A DNA stretch of 54,039 nucleotides, taken from the NCBI GenBank assembly GCA_016783745.1, contig JADHVZ010000009.1:1-54039 (forward strand), given 5' to 3'. Source of the DNA: Candidatus Omnitrophota bacterium (GTDB lineage Bacteria > Omnitrophota > Gorgyraeia > JAHIPI01). A program made the translations under genes and the position numbers. The notes beneath the pieces are model-generated. The model had not been told where the DNA came from and ran no database searches. It worked only from the letters and a program-made list of their open reading frames with translations. Below, piece after piece: positions 35,311-43,447 of this stretch (its first letter is position 1; every line of letters begins with the position of its first letter).

Positions 35311-36229
35311 CTTTTACGTCCTCTTTCGAATAGATGATTATTTCGGGATTGCCGGTAAGCGTCACCTCGCCGCTGGCCAGTGTGTAGATTATCTTCTGGC
35401 CTTTGGCAATATTTTCGCCGTGCCTGACTTCGACGTTCCTTTCAGCCACTACCTCATCGATCTGACGTGATTCACGGTCGAAAAAAACATCAAGCCGGTC
35501 CGCAAATAATATTCCCCTGGGATCAGTCACTTGGACATTCTTGTAAAAAGAGGCCTTATCATTTTCATAATCTATAGTCAGAGGGCCGCCGCATTTTATC
35601 TCGACATCATCCTGCTTGACTACTATGTCCCTGTTAAGCTGCACCTCTTTACTCTTCACGCTTGCGGTCGCGCCGTAGCCGGCAGCATACAGATTATCCT
35701 TGCTGACCTCAACATAGCTCTCAGTAGCTATCATATCAGTCTCTGATTCCCACAGGAACCAGTCAGCGGAGAGATTTACACCGTCAGAGGTCTTGATGAC
35801 CACATTATTTTCCAGCCTGACTGAATTCTTTTTTTTGTCGTACTTTCCGCTGTCTGCCGTCAGGTTAACGGTTCTGTCCTCACTATAGGCGGTCGCGTGA
35901 AGATCATTCAGGATGATGACATCGGATACGATATCGGCTGACTGCCCCCTTATATCCCATTTTTTCTTACCGTCTTTTGTATAGCCGCTCATGTCAAAGG
36001 AAAGTATTTTCTGCTGTTCGGTCAGGCCGCCTGAAACCTTGATCTCGCCATTCTCTTCCTCGCTATCGGAAAAAGGCAGCGTCTTAGAGACTTCCTCCAG
36101 TTGCGTGGACGGTTCGGGGCTGGAAAGTCTGTCATAGGCCTTTTTAGCATAGATCTGCACAAAGAATATCATCAGGATGACCGATAAAACGAATATCAGT
36201 ATTTTAGCGTGGTAAGACTTGCTCATCAC
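35291..36229 (-). CDS. Fused LptC-LptA LPS transport protein
   Basis: A 312-residue periplasmic protein anchored by one N-terminal helix (ILIFVLSVILMIFFVQIYA). Residues ~60-180 match LptC (LSFDMSGYTKDGKKKWDIRG, IILNDLHATAYSEDRTVNL). Residues ~180-305 match the OstA/LptA beta-jellyroll (DVEIKCGGPLTIDYENDKA, EVRHGENIAKGQKIIYTLAS, VTLTGNPEII). The two bridge proteins are usually separate, so one chain would carry two consecutive jellyrolls. It overlaps both neighbours. Confidence 0.85.
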   Translation of the reverse strand: MMSKSYHAKILIFVLSVILMIFFVQIYAKKAYDRLSSPEPSTQLEEVSKTLPFSDSEEENGEIKVSGGLTEQQKILSFDMSGYTKDGKKKWDIRGQSADIVSDVIILNDLHATAYSEDRTVNLTADSGKYDKKKNSVRLENNVVIKTSDGVNLSADWFLWESETDMIATESYVEVSKDNLYAAGYGATASVKSKEVQLNRDIVVKQDDVEIKCGGPLTIDYENDKASFYKNVQVTDPRGILFADRLDVFFDRESRQIDEVVAERNVEVRHGENIAKGQKIIYTLASGEVTLTGNPEIIIYSKEDVKDALAGN

Positions 36230-37118
36230 TCGGCCTCGTCTTCCATCTTTTATGCATCCAGACCCAGTGCGACGGATATTTTCTTATGTATCTCTCGGCC
36301 ACATCGGTCCACTTCTGCGTGTAATCCCGGATATCCCTCTCTCTGTCGCCGGTCTTCGTGACATAGATAGGCTTATCTATAAACAGGCGGAATTTCCCGC
36401 CCTCTCGTACCATAAAAGTAGGCAGCATCGGTGCCCCGGAGAGCATCGCCATGACTACGGGCCCTATCGGAGTATGCGTCTTGCGGCCGAAAAAATCTAC
36501 AAACACGCCGTCTATGCTGTCAACATCCTGGTCCGGCACAACGCCTAAGACATTTTTTTCCTTAAGGATCCTCATAGACTTTCTTAAAACATTCTTTTCG
36601 TCCCTGTACAAAGTCTTGACGCCCTTTTCTCCTCTAAGTGATACAAGAAAATCATTATACGGCGGGTAATAGATCCTGCGCCCTATTACAGTCACGTCAA
36701 GCCCAAAGGCGACTCCGCCTACCGCAGACATCTCCCAGCTGCCGAAATGAAAAGCTAATGCTATAACGCTTCCTTTGGAGGCAAGGTCTAATAGCGGGCG
36801 GTAATCTTCCTCGACAAAAAGCTTTTTAACATTTTTCCTGTTGAACTTGCCGAGGCCTATGAATTCAACGGCGGTCTTTCCAATATTTCGAAAGACGTCC
36901 TTCGCTATTTTCTCGATCTCCTCATCGCTTTTTTGGCCGGAAAAAACAGAACGCAGGTTTTGAAGCGTTATTTCCCTGTATCTGGATATAAACGAATAAG
37001 CCGCGCCGCCCAAAAAAGAGCCGAAGTTAACTGCCGCTCTGAAGGGTAATATTAGTATTATTAAAGAGCCTGATTTTAATAAAATATAAAGAAGATAACG
37101 GTAAGGCTTACGCTTCAT
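36204..37118 (-). CDS. Lipid A acyltransferase (LpxL/HtrB family)
   Basis: Inner-membrane acyltransferase of 304 residues that adds a secondary acyl chain to Kdo2-lipid IVA. An N-terminal hydrophobic segment is followed by the catalytic H-x4-E box in LAFHFGSWEMSAVGG near residue 125. GVVPDQDVDSIDGVFVDFFG and SHWVWMHKRWKTRP are the other family motifs. Its position between kdsC and lptCA supports the lipid A role. No ribosome site is visible before the ATG, and the 16-base palindrome at 37124-37139 sits five bases upstream. Confidence 0.9.
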   Translation of the reverse strand: MKRKPYRYLLYILLKSGSLIILILPFRAAVNFGSFLGGAAYSFISRYREITLQNLRSVFSGQKSDEEIEKIAKDVFRNIGKTAVEFIGLGKFNRKNVKKLFVEEDYRPLLDLASKGSVIALAFHFGSWEMSAVGGVAFGLDVTVIGRRIYYPPYNDFLVSLRGEKGVKTLYRDEKNVLRKSMRILKEKNVLGVVPDQDVDSIDGVFVDFFGRKTHTPIGPVVMAMLSGAPMLPTFMVREGGKFRLFIDKPIYVTKTGDRERDIRDYTQKWTDVAERYIRKYPSHWVWMHKRWKTRPSDEQVLPR

Positions 37119-37123
37119 AGGGA

Positions 37124-37139
37124 ATTATGCTAGCATAAT
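37124..37139. promoter_or_regulatory. Perfect 16-bp palindrome upstream of the acyltransferase gene
   Basis: ATTATGCTAGCATAAT is a perfect palindrome ending five bases before the start codon. A loose promoter, TTGCAA then 17 bases then TAGCAT, would place the -10 box inside it, so it could be an operator. No matching regulator is in the window. Confidence 0.45.
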
Positions 37140-37174
37140 AAACAGGGAATTGCAAGGCAAAAAGGGGACAGGAG

Positions 37175-37197
37175 TAATTAGGGACGGAGCCTAATTA
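37175..37197. repeat. Dispersed inverted repeat, copy 2 (TAATTAGG...CCTAATTA)
   Basis: Identical over all 23 bases to the reverse complement of 2629-2651. It overlaps the 3' end of kdsC: read on the minus strand it encodes the final residues (about LIRLRP) and the TAA stop. Confidence 0.88.
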
Positions 37198-37711
37198 ATG
37201 TATATCTTTCCATTAATTTGTCCCACTTGCCCTGGGATTTGAGGATCATATCTATGACTTCGCGGACCGCGCCCCTGCCGCCTTTACGGACAGTGGTATA
37301 GTGAACATGATTCTTTACCTCTGAAACGGCATTCGGCACGCATACAGCAAGGCCGACTCTTTTAAGGACCGGTATATCTACCAGATCATCCCCGATGAAA
37401 CAGACCTCATCACAGGATACATCAAAATCCTTGAGTACAGCCTCAAAGACCTCGCCTTTTCGCAGCGCGCCTTGATATACCTTGTCGATATGCATATCCT
37501 TCACGCGGTCAGTGGCTATCCTTGATTCCTTTGCCGTAAGTATGGCGCTCTTCAGGCCTGCCCGGGAAAAAAGCGCAAGGCCCATTCCATCGGTAACATC
37601 AAAAAACTTCAACTGGTCCCCTGAATTGCTGTATACGATACGGCCATCGGTAAGGACACCGTCTACGTCGAGGAGCAGGAGCTTTATCTTGGCTATTCTG
37701 TCTGTAAGCAT
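37178..37711 (-). CDS. kdsC: 3-deoxy-D-manno-octulosonate 8-phosphate phosphatase
   Basis: HAD phosphatase that releases Kdo from Kdo-8-phosphate. LLLDVDGVLTDGRIVYSNSG carries the DxDxx(T/V) motif near residue 14, and CFIGDDLVDIPVLKRVGLAV near residue 105 carries motif IV. There is no cap domain, as expected for a tetrameric C0-type HAD. Length (177) is normal, but the last residues come from the dispersed inverted repeat. No clear ribosome site precedes the ATG. Confidence 0.95.
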   Translation of the reverse strand: MLTDRIAKIKLLLLDVDGVLTDGRIVYSNSGDQLKFFDVTDGMGLALFSRAGLKSAILTAKESRIATDRVKDMHIDKVYQGALRKGEVFEAVLKDFDVSCDEVCFIGDDLVDIPVLKRVGLAVCVPNAVSEVKNHVHYTTVRKGGRGAVREVIDMILKSQGKWDKLMERYTLIRLRP

Positions 37712-37748
37712 GTTAGTTTGTATTTCGTTTATCGCTTAGATTATCTTT

Positions 37749-37843
37749 GTTCGGTTTACGGTTCATGGTTTACGGTTTACGGAACAACCGTTGGATTTTA
37801 AAAACCGTAAACCGTACACCGAAAACCGTAAACCGAATATACG
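37749..37843. repeat. Repeat element F: heptamer-armed inverted repeat (CGGTTTA type)
   Basis: The left arm (37749-37790) has units such as TTACGGT and TCATGGT. The right arm (37802-37843) has AAACCGT, AAACCGT, ACACCGA, AAACCGT and AAACCGA in exact 7-base register. The core includes TTGGATTTTAA, resembling the CGGATTTTAAAACCG of element A. It fills the gap between kdsD and kdsC. Confidence 0.88.
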
Positions 37844-37848
37844 AATAA

Positions 37849-38808
37849 CTAAATCAATCCTGCCTTCAATAAATCCTGTATATCCAACAATCCGACCGGT
37901 TTTTTCTTTTTATCCACTACCGGCACTTCGTCGATCTTTTTTGTCTGCAGGACCTGTAGCGCGTCAACCGCCATCATATCGCTTCTTACCGCGACAGGAT
38001 CCTTTGTCATGACCTCTTTTATCTTCCGGCCGGTGATCTCGCCCCCGGCTCTAAGATGCCTCCTGAGATCTCCGTCGGTAAATATGCCTTTTAGCGATCC
38101 TTTTTTATCCACTATACTCGCGCTTCCGGCCCTTGCCCTGGTTATTTCAAGCAGCACATCTTTGACAAGTGAGTTTTCATTTACAACGGGATTAGAGGCG
38201 CCTGTCCTCATGATATCGCCTACCTTAAGAAGCAGCCTTTTGCCCAGGCTGCCTCCCGGATGGAACAGCGCAAAATGCTCTATTTTAAAACCTTTTTTAT
38301 CCTGAAGCTCAACGGAAAGCGCGTCCCCCATTGCCAGCATAACAGTCGTACTTGTTGTAGGGGCAAGTCCGAGCGGACAGGCCTCCTTCTTTATGCTGAC
38401 GTCAAGTATGCAGTCACTGTTCCTGGCAAGCGTAGAATTGGTATTACCCACCATCCCTATTAATTTAGCGCCTATCTTTTTTATGACCGGCAAAAGGCGT
38501 ATTACTTCTTCCGTCTCACCGCTGTTTGAGATCGCTATTACGCAATCATTTTTTGTCACCCTGCCCAGATCTCCGTGCAGCGCCTCTGCCGGATGAAGAT
38601 AAAGACTCGGCGTACCAGTCGAAGAAAGGGTAGCGGATATCTTCTGAGCGATAAAACCGGGCTTTCCCATACCGGTGACTATGACGCGTCCTTTTATCTT
38701 CAGTAGCATATTAATAGCCTGTTCAAAATTGTGGTCCACTCTCTTCACGAGATCCTGGATGGCCTTCGCCTCTGCCCTTAACACTTCCCTGGCCTTATTT
38801 ATGGTCAT
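37849..38808 (-). CDS. kdsD: Arabinose 5-phosphate isomerase
   Basis: Interconverts ribulose 5-phosphate and arabinose 5-phosphate, feeding Kdo synthesis. An SIS domain (VTGMGKPGFIAQKISATLSS, LHPAEALHGDLGRV, AISNSGETEEVIRLLP) is followed by two CBS domains (IFTDGDLRRHLRAGG; MTKDPVAVRSDMMAVDALQV). Length (319) is typical of KdsD. It overlaps kdsA by four bases. Confidence 0.95.
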   Translation of the reverse strand: MTINKAREVLRAEAKAIQDLVKRVDHNFEQAINMLLKIKGRVIVTGMGKPGFIAQKISATLSSTGTPSLYLHPAEALHGDLGRVTKNDCVIAISNSGETEEVIRLLPVIKKIGAKLIGMVGNTNSTLARNSDCILDVSIKKEACPLGLAPTTSTTVMLAMGDALSVELQDKKGFKIEHFALFHPGGSLGKRLLLKVGDIMRTGASNPVVNENSLVKDVLLEITRARAGSASIVDKKGSLKGIFTDGDLRRHLRAGGEITGRKIKEVMTKDPVAVRSDMMAVDALQVLQTKKIDEVPVVDKKKKPVGLLDIQDLLKAGLI

Positions 38809-39623
38809 CGCTTTATGATCCTCTCTATCTCCTTGATCTTACGCAGAACATCTTCGAGTTTCTTCAGGGACAGCATATTCGGGCCGTCGCACGGCGAATT
38901 ATCAGGATCCTCATGCACTTCGACAAATATACCGTCAGCCCCCGCGGATACTGAAGCCAGCATCAGGGGCGGAATAAACCTGCTGTCACCGCCGCTCTTC
39001 TCTCCCAGTCCGCCGGGCATCTGGACCGAATGGCTGGCATCATAGATAACCGGCACACCGAAATCCTGCATAATTAAAATAGAGCGGAAATCACTGACCA
39101 GATTATTATAGCCAAAACTTGTGCCGCGCTCTGTTATTAACACGTTGGGGTTTCCGGCTGACTGGACTTTCTCAAGCGCGTGCTTAACGTCCCACGGTGA
39201 GGAAAATTGCCCCTTTTTTATATTTACCGCTTTACCTGTCCTGGCCGCTTCAGTGATAAGATCTGTCTGCCTGGAAAGAAGCGCCGGGATCTGTATGATA
39301 TCAAGGACTTCACCGGCTATCCTTGCTTCCTCTTTAGTATGGACATCGCTCAATACAGGGACATCCAACTCGTCCTTTACTTTCTTCAACACACCAAGTC
39401 CTGTTTTTATACCGGGCCCCCTGTACGATCTCACTGAGGTCCTGTTGGCCTTATCGTAACTGGATTTAAATATAAAGGGGATGCCAAGTGAGCCAGCGAT
39501 CTCTTTTATAGCTTTAGCGTGGCGGAGTGTGCTTTCTTCGCTCTCTATCACACAAGGCCCGGCTATCAATACTACCGGATGCCCCGCGCCGATCACTATA
39601 TTTCCCAGCGTGACTGTTTTCAC
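38805..39623 (-). CDS. kdsA: 3-deoxy-8-phosphooctulonate synthase (Kdo-8-phosphate synthase)
   Basis: Condenses arabinose 5-phosphate with PEP. LIAGPCVIESEESTLRHAKA, IFKSSYDKANRTSVRSYRGP and VIYDASHSVQMPGG are family signatures. The Asn of KANRTS in place of Lys separates it from DAHP synthases. Length (272) is normal. The start is GTG, overlapping the kdsB stop as GTGA. Confidence 0.96.
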   Translation of the reverse strand: MKTVTLGNIVIGAGHPVVLIAGPCVIESEESTLRHAKAIKEIAGSLGIPFIFKSSYDKANRTSVRSYRGPGIKTGLGVLKKVKDELDVPVLSDVHTKEEARIAGEVLDIIQIPALLSRQTDLITEAARTGKAVNIKKGQFSSPWDVKHALEKVQSAGNPNVLITERGTSFGYNNLVSDFRSILIMQDFGVPVIYDASHSVQMPGGLGEKSGGDSRFIPPLMLASVSAGADGIFVEVHEDPDNSPCDGPNMLSLKKLEDVLRKIKEIERIIKR

Positions 39624-40345
39624 AATAGCCCCATGACCTGCCTCGCCTTTTCCAGGTCTTCAGGCGTATCAATGCCTATTGTATCGAATTTTGTCTCGAC
39701 CACTTTTATGCGGTACCCGCTCTCAAGAGCACGCAGCTGCTCAAGCCCTTCGGTCATCTCAAGATTAGACTTCGGAAGGTTCACGAACTCAAAAAGAAAA
39801 TCCTTGGTATACGCATAAAGGCCAAGATGTTTATAGAATACCGGGGTGGTCTCGAATCTGCGGTAAGGAATGACCGATCTGGAAAAATACAAAGCGAATC
39901 CATTTTTATCTATCACTACTTTTACCGTATTAGGGTTTCTTATTTCCTCGGTCCAATCCATTTTTTTAGCCAGCGTCGCTATCTTGATATTCTTCTCATC
40001 CAGTATGGCCCTTGCCAGTTCATCGATCATCTCGGGGCGGACCATGGGTTCATCGCCCTGGATATTTATGACTATATCAACATCCATAGGATTCACGACT
40101 TCGGCAAGCCTGTCGGTACCGCTTGGCTGATCCGGTGAAGTATAAACGACTTTAGCGTCAAAGCCCTGCGCCTCTTTGATTATTCTTTCATCATCGGCGG
40201 CGATCACGAGATCATCGAGCATTTTAGATCTTTTCGCGCTTTCCCATACGTGCCGCACAACCGGTTTGCCGCCCAGATCCGCGAGTACCTTGCCCGCAAA
40301 CCTGGTGGATTGAAACCTTGCCGGAATAATACCTATTATCTTCAT
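39620..40345 (-). CDS. kdsB: 3-deoxy-manno-octulosonate cytidylyltransferase
   Basis: Activates Kdo as CMP-Kdo. IIPARFQSTRFAGKVLADLG is the nucleotide-binding start, followed by INIQGDEPMVRPEMIDEL near residue 95 and YKHLGLYAYTKDFLFEFV near residue 180. LEQLRALESGYRIKVVET is also characteristic. Length (241) is normal. Coupled to both neighbours by four-base overlaps. Confidence 0.96.
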   Translation of the reverse strand: MKIIGIIPARFQSTRFAGKVLADLGGKPVVRHVWESAKRSKMLDDLVIAADDERIIKEAQGFDAKVVYTSPDQPSGTDRLAEVVNPMDVDIVINIQGDEPMVRPEMIDELARAILDEKNIKIATLAKKMDWTEEIRNPNTVKVVIDKNGFALYFSRSVIPYRRFETTPVFYKHLGLYAYTKDFLFEFVNLPKSNLEMTEGLEQLRALESGYRIKVVETKFDTIGIDTPEDLEKARQVMGLL

Positions 40346-41346
40346 CGTCTCCTCTTTATCTCTCTCTTGATTTTCTCATTAAGCTCTTCCTGCGTAGCTA
40401 CCGCTATACCGACCTTTCCCACCACGATCCCGGCCGCGCAGTTGGCGATATGCGCCGCCTCTATGTTCTTTGCGCCGGATACTACCGCGAGGGTGTAAAC
40501 GCTTATCACTGTATCACCCGCGCCGGAGACATCATAGACATCTTGCGCGACTGTGGATATTTTCTTGAACTTTCCCGATTTTTCAAAAACGCACATACCG
40601 TCTTCCCCCAGAGTGACAAGCAATACCTCAGAATTAAGCTGTTTTAGCAGCCTCTCGCCTATCCCTTCCACCGACATATCATCCTTTGACTTCAGGCCTA
40701 TAGCCCTGGCGGCTTCATGGATATTCGGCGTGATACAAGTGGCGTTCTTGTAAAGCGGAAAATGGCTTTCCTTGGGGTCTACGGTTATGATCTTTTTGTG
40801 GCGCTTCGCGAGCCTTATAAGCTTCTCCACAAATTTAGGAACGATCACGCCCTTGCCGTAATCTTCTATTATGACCGCGTCTATATCTTTTATGATCCTT
40901 CCGGCAAAGGTCAGCATTTGCTCAATCGCGCTGTCACTTATATTGCTTACCGTCTCCTTGTCTATCCTCACGACCTGCTGGTTATGCGCTATCACACGCG
41001 TCTTCAGCGTAGTCGGCCTTTCCCTGTCACGGACAATACCGCCGGTCTGTATGCCCCTTTTCTCGAGTTCGCCCACCAGAAGGTCTCCCATCATGTCATC
41101 GCCCGCTACTCCGGCAAGATAAACTTTTCCGCCCAGCGCCCGGATATTATGAGCAACGTTGCCTGCCCCTCCGGGCATAACACTTTCTGAAGTAGCCCAT
41201 ACAACAGGAACAGGGGCTTCGGGCGAAATGCGTGATACCTTACCCCATATAAACTCATCGAGCATAAGATCGCCCACAACAAGAAGCGAGGCCTTATTGA
41301 ACCTGCTTACTATGTTCTGCAATCTGACCAGTTTTAAATTATCCAT
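40342..41346 (-). CDS. rfaE1: D-glycero-beta-D-manno-heptose 7-phosphate kinase (HldE kinase half)
   Basis: PfkB-family sugar kinase for ADP-heptose synthesis. LLVVGDLMLDEFIWGKVSRI and PGGAGNVAHNIRALGG near residue 55 are RfaE signatures, and DVSGAGDTVISVY near residue 265 carries the catalytic Asp. Only the kinase domain is present; the C-terminal adenylyltransferase of E. coli HldE is missing and would need a separate gene. I chose the ATG at 41346, with AGGTGA upstream. That ribosome site lies inside the palindrome at 41347-41368. Confidence 0.93.
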   Translation of the reverse strand: MDNLKLVRLQNIVSRFNKASLLVVGDLMLDEFIWGKVSRISPEAPVPVVWATSESVMPGGAGNVAHNIRALGGKVYLAGVAGDDMMGDLLVGELEKRGIQTGGIVRDRERPTTLKTRVIAHNQQVVRIDKETVSNISDSAIEQMLTFAGRIIKDIDAVIIEDYGKGVIVPKFVEKLIRLAKRHKKIITVDPKESHFPLYKNATCITPNIHEAARAIGLKSKDDMSVEGIGERLLKQLNSEVLLVTLGEDGMCVFEKSGKFKKISTVAQDVYDVSGAGDTVISVYTLAVVSGAKNIEAAHIANCAAGIVVGKVGIAVATQEELNEKIKREIKRRR

Positions 41347-41368
41347 ATTATCACCTATAGGAGATAAT
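41347..41368. promoter_or_regulatory. Palindrome covering the heptose kinase ribosome site
   Basis: ATTATC and GATAAT arms frame CCTATAGG; the 22-base site is palindromic except for one symmetric pair. It abuts the ATG and contains the AGGTGA ribosome site. It could be an operator or a small hairpin hiding the ribosome site. Confidence 0.4.
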
Positions 41369-41419
41369 CTTATCATTAATACAGGCGCCTGTCAAACACA
41401 TTTGCGATCACCTATTGGC

Positions 41420-42421
41420 CTAACGAGATTTCTTAGGCGCGTATTCGTCCTCAATCTCCCCCACTATCTCTTCGATTATATCCTCAAGCGTCACGATGCC
41501 TGTCAGCCTGCCATCCGGATCGGATACTGTGGCAAAATTTATCTTATCCTGCTGCATCTTTTTGAGTACATCTTCAAGCAGATCGCCTTCTCTTACGAGA
41601 TAGCAGGGCCTCATCACATCCAGCGCTTTCCTTGAAAGGTCTTCGACTAGAAGATCCGTCGCCTTGACGACCCCTATTATTTCTTCAGGCTTATCTGAGT
41701 AGACAGGTATCCATGAATATCCCGTACTTATGATAGTCTTCATCAGTCCGCCGACAGTCTCTTCTTTTGATTCCGAGACCACGTTCTTTATGGGCACCAT
41801 GATATCTTCGGCATCGGTTTCCCCAAAATCAAATATCTCATAGGCCATATCCATGACCATATCATCTACAACGCCTTCTTTCATTCCCTCTTTTATGAGA
41901 AGCTTGAACTCGTCTCTTGTAACAAAATGGCTCCTCTTGGCCCGTTTGCCGCCGAGGACCCTGGAGAAGAATCCCGCCACCTTGTCGGCGATAAATACCA
42001 GAGGAAACAGGATATAATATGCCGTCTTGATGAAAGTGCTGACCTTAAGCGAAAATTTAAGGGAATTTTTTCTCGCGAAGTTCATGGGAAGTATCTGGCC
42101 GAATATAAGGACAAGCGGCAGCATCACGGCGGTCGACACCATAGCTGCCATTTCAGCATTGGCAAAATACCTCGACGAAATACCCGCCGCTATGGAAGAT
42201 CCGATGATAACCGCTATATTCACGCCTATTAGCGTGGTGCCCAGGAGTTTTTCCGGGTTTTCGAGCAGTTTTTCCAGATATGCGGCCCTTTTATCTCCCT
42301 TGAGGGCAAGATGGGATATCTTTATCTTGTTGGATGATATCACACCCATCTCAGAGCCGGCAAAAAAAGCCTGGATCACAAGAGATAAGATTATGATTAC
42401 AAACGCAAAAAACAAAGCCAT
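41420..42421 (-). CDS. CNNM/DUF21-CBS membrane protein (short CorC/HlyC-like)
   Basis: A 333-residue membrane protein. The N-terminal CNNM (DUF21) domain has four hydrophobic segments (ALFFAFVIIILSLVIQAFFA at the start). It is followed by a Bateman pair of CBS domains (AEDIMVPIKNVV; PVYSDKPEEIIGVVKATDLL; ATVSDPDGRLTGIVTLEDII). Related proteins move or sense Mg2+/Co2+ or Na+. It stops right after CBS2, so the ~80-residue C-terminal CorC/HlyC domain is missing. It is a paralogue of the next gene upstream, two bases away; corA is nearby. Confidence 0.88.
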   Translation of the reverse strand: MALFFAFVIIILSLVIQAFFAGSEMGVISSNKIKISHLALKGDKRAAYLEKLLENPEKLLGTTLIGVNIAVIIGSSIAAGISSRYFANAEMAAMVSTAVMLPLVLIFGQILPMNFARKNSLKFSLKVSTFIKTAYYILFPLVFIADKVAGFFSRVLGGKRAKRSHFVTRDEFKLLIKEGMKEGVVDDMVMDMAYEIFDFGETDAEDIMVPIKNVVSESKEETVGGLMKTIISTGYSWIPVYSDKPEEIIGVVKATDLLVEDLSRKALDVMRPCYLVREGDLLEDVLKKMQQDKINFATVSDPDGRLTGIVTLEDIIEEIVGEIEDEYAPKKSR

Positions 42422-42423
42422 GC

Positions 42424-43437
42424 CTATTTCCTTATCAATCTCTGGAGGAGACTCTCCTTGTCCCGGATATCACCTATGATCTCTTCCAGGAGGTCTTCCA
42501 TGGTGACTATTCCCTTGATCTGTCCGCCTTCTTCCCTGACAAGAGCCATGTGGATCTTTCTTGATATAAAATCCCGCAGGAGAACGTTTAACCGCAGGCC
42601 CCTGGTGACATAAAAAGGTTCCCTGAGCAGCCCCTTGATATCATCTTCATCCTCGCGGCGCTCCACTATTTTTCTGAGGAGGTCCTTAGCGTAAAGGACG
42701 CCGAGTATATTCGACTTGTCAGTCTCATATACGGGTATCCTGGAAAGCTCGGCTTCCTTTATAGCCGCGCACATCCGGCCTATGGGCATATTTATCGAGA
42801 ATGAGATAATATCATCTTCTTTTACCATGACATCCTTCACTCTCTTATCGCTTAACTGGATCACATCTTCCATCATCTCGGCTTCCTCTTTATCGAGAAT
42901 GCCTTCTCTGGAATAGCCCACCTTGATAGCGCTTTCCAGTTCATCCTTAGTGATATGTGACTCTGTCTTTTTAGTTTTAACCAGAAAAGAGAGAACGCCC
43001 TCGGCCAGGCCCCTTAAGCAGTAGCGGAGAGGCAACACTAATCTGGAAAAAAGCGCTATCGCGGGCGCGGTTATCAGTGAAAAACGCCTGGCGTTCTTGA
43101 TAGCGATTATCTTAGGCATGATCTCGCAAAATATGACTACGATAACTGTCATGACGGCTATCGAGATACCTACGCCCTTTTCTCCCCATATTTTTATGCT
43201 AAGTGAAGCGGCTATGCTTGAGGCGAAAACGTTGGCAAACATATTGCCTATAAGAATTGTTATAAGAAGATCCGTGGGCTTACTGAGAAGGGATTCCACA
43301 GTGCCGGAATTCCTGGCCTTGTCCACCTTAAGGCGCCTTATGCTTATTTTACTCAAACTGAAAAGCGATGTCTCGGATCCGGAAAAAAAAGCGGACAAAA
43401 AAAACAATAAAAGCAGTATTACTATGTTATAGACCAT
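42424..43437 (-). CDS. CNNM/DUF21-CBS membrane protein (short CorC/HlyC-like), paralogue
   Basis: A 337-residue protein with the same architecture as its neighbour: a CNNM domain with four hydrophobic segments (SAFFSGSETSLFSLSKISIR), then two CBS domains (VMVKEDDIISFSINMPIGRM; IKGIVTMEDLLEEIIGDI). The C-terminal CorC/HlyC domain is also missing. The pair probably arose by tandem duplication and may work as a heteromer. It starts ten bases after the corA stop. Confidence 0.88.
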   Translation of the reverse strand: MVYNIVILLLLFFLSAFFSGSETSLFSLSKISIRRLKVDKARNSGTVESLLSKPTDLLITILIGNMFANVFASSIAASLSIKIWGEKGVGISIAVMTVIVVIFCEIMPKIIAIKNARRFSLITAPAIALFSRLVLPLRYCLRGLAEGVLSFLVKTKKTESHITKDELESAIKVGYSREGILDKEEAEMMEDVIQLSDKRVKDVMVKEDDIISFSINMPIGRMCAAIKEAELSRIPVYETDKSNILGVLYAKDLLRKIVERREDEDDIKGLLREPFYVTRGLRLNVLLRDFISRKIHMALVREEGGQIKGIVTMEDLLEEIIGDIRDKESLLQRLIRK

Positions 43438-43447
43438 ATAAAAGTTC

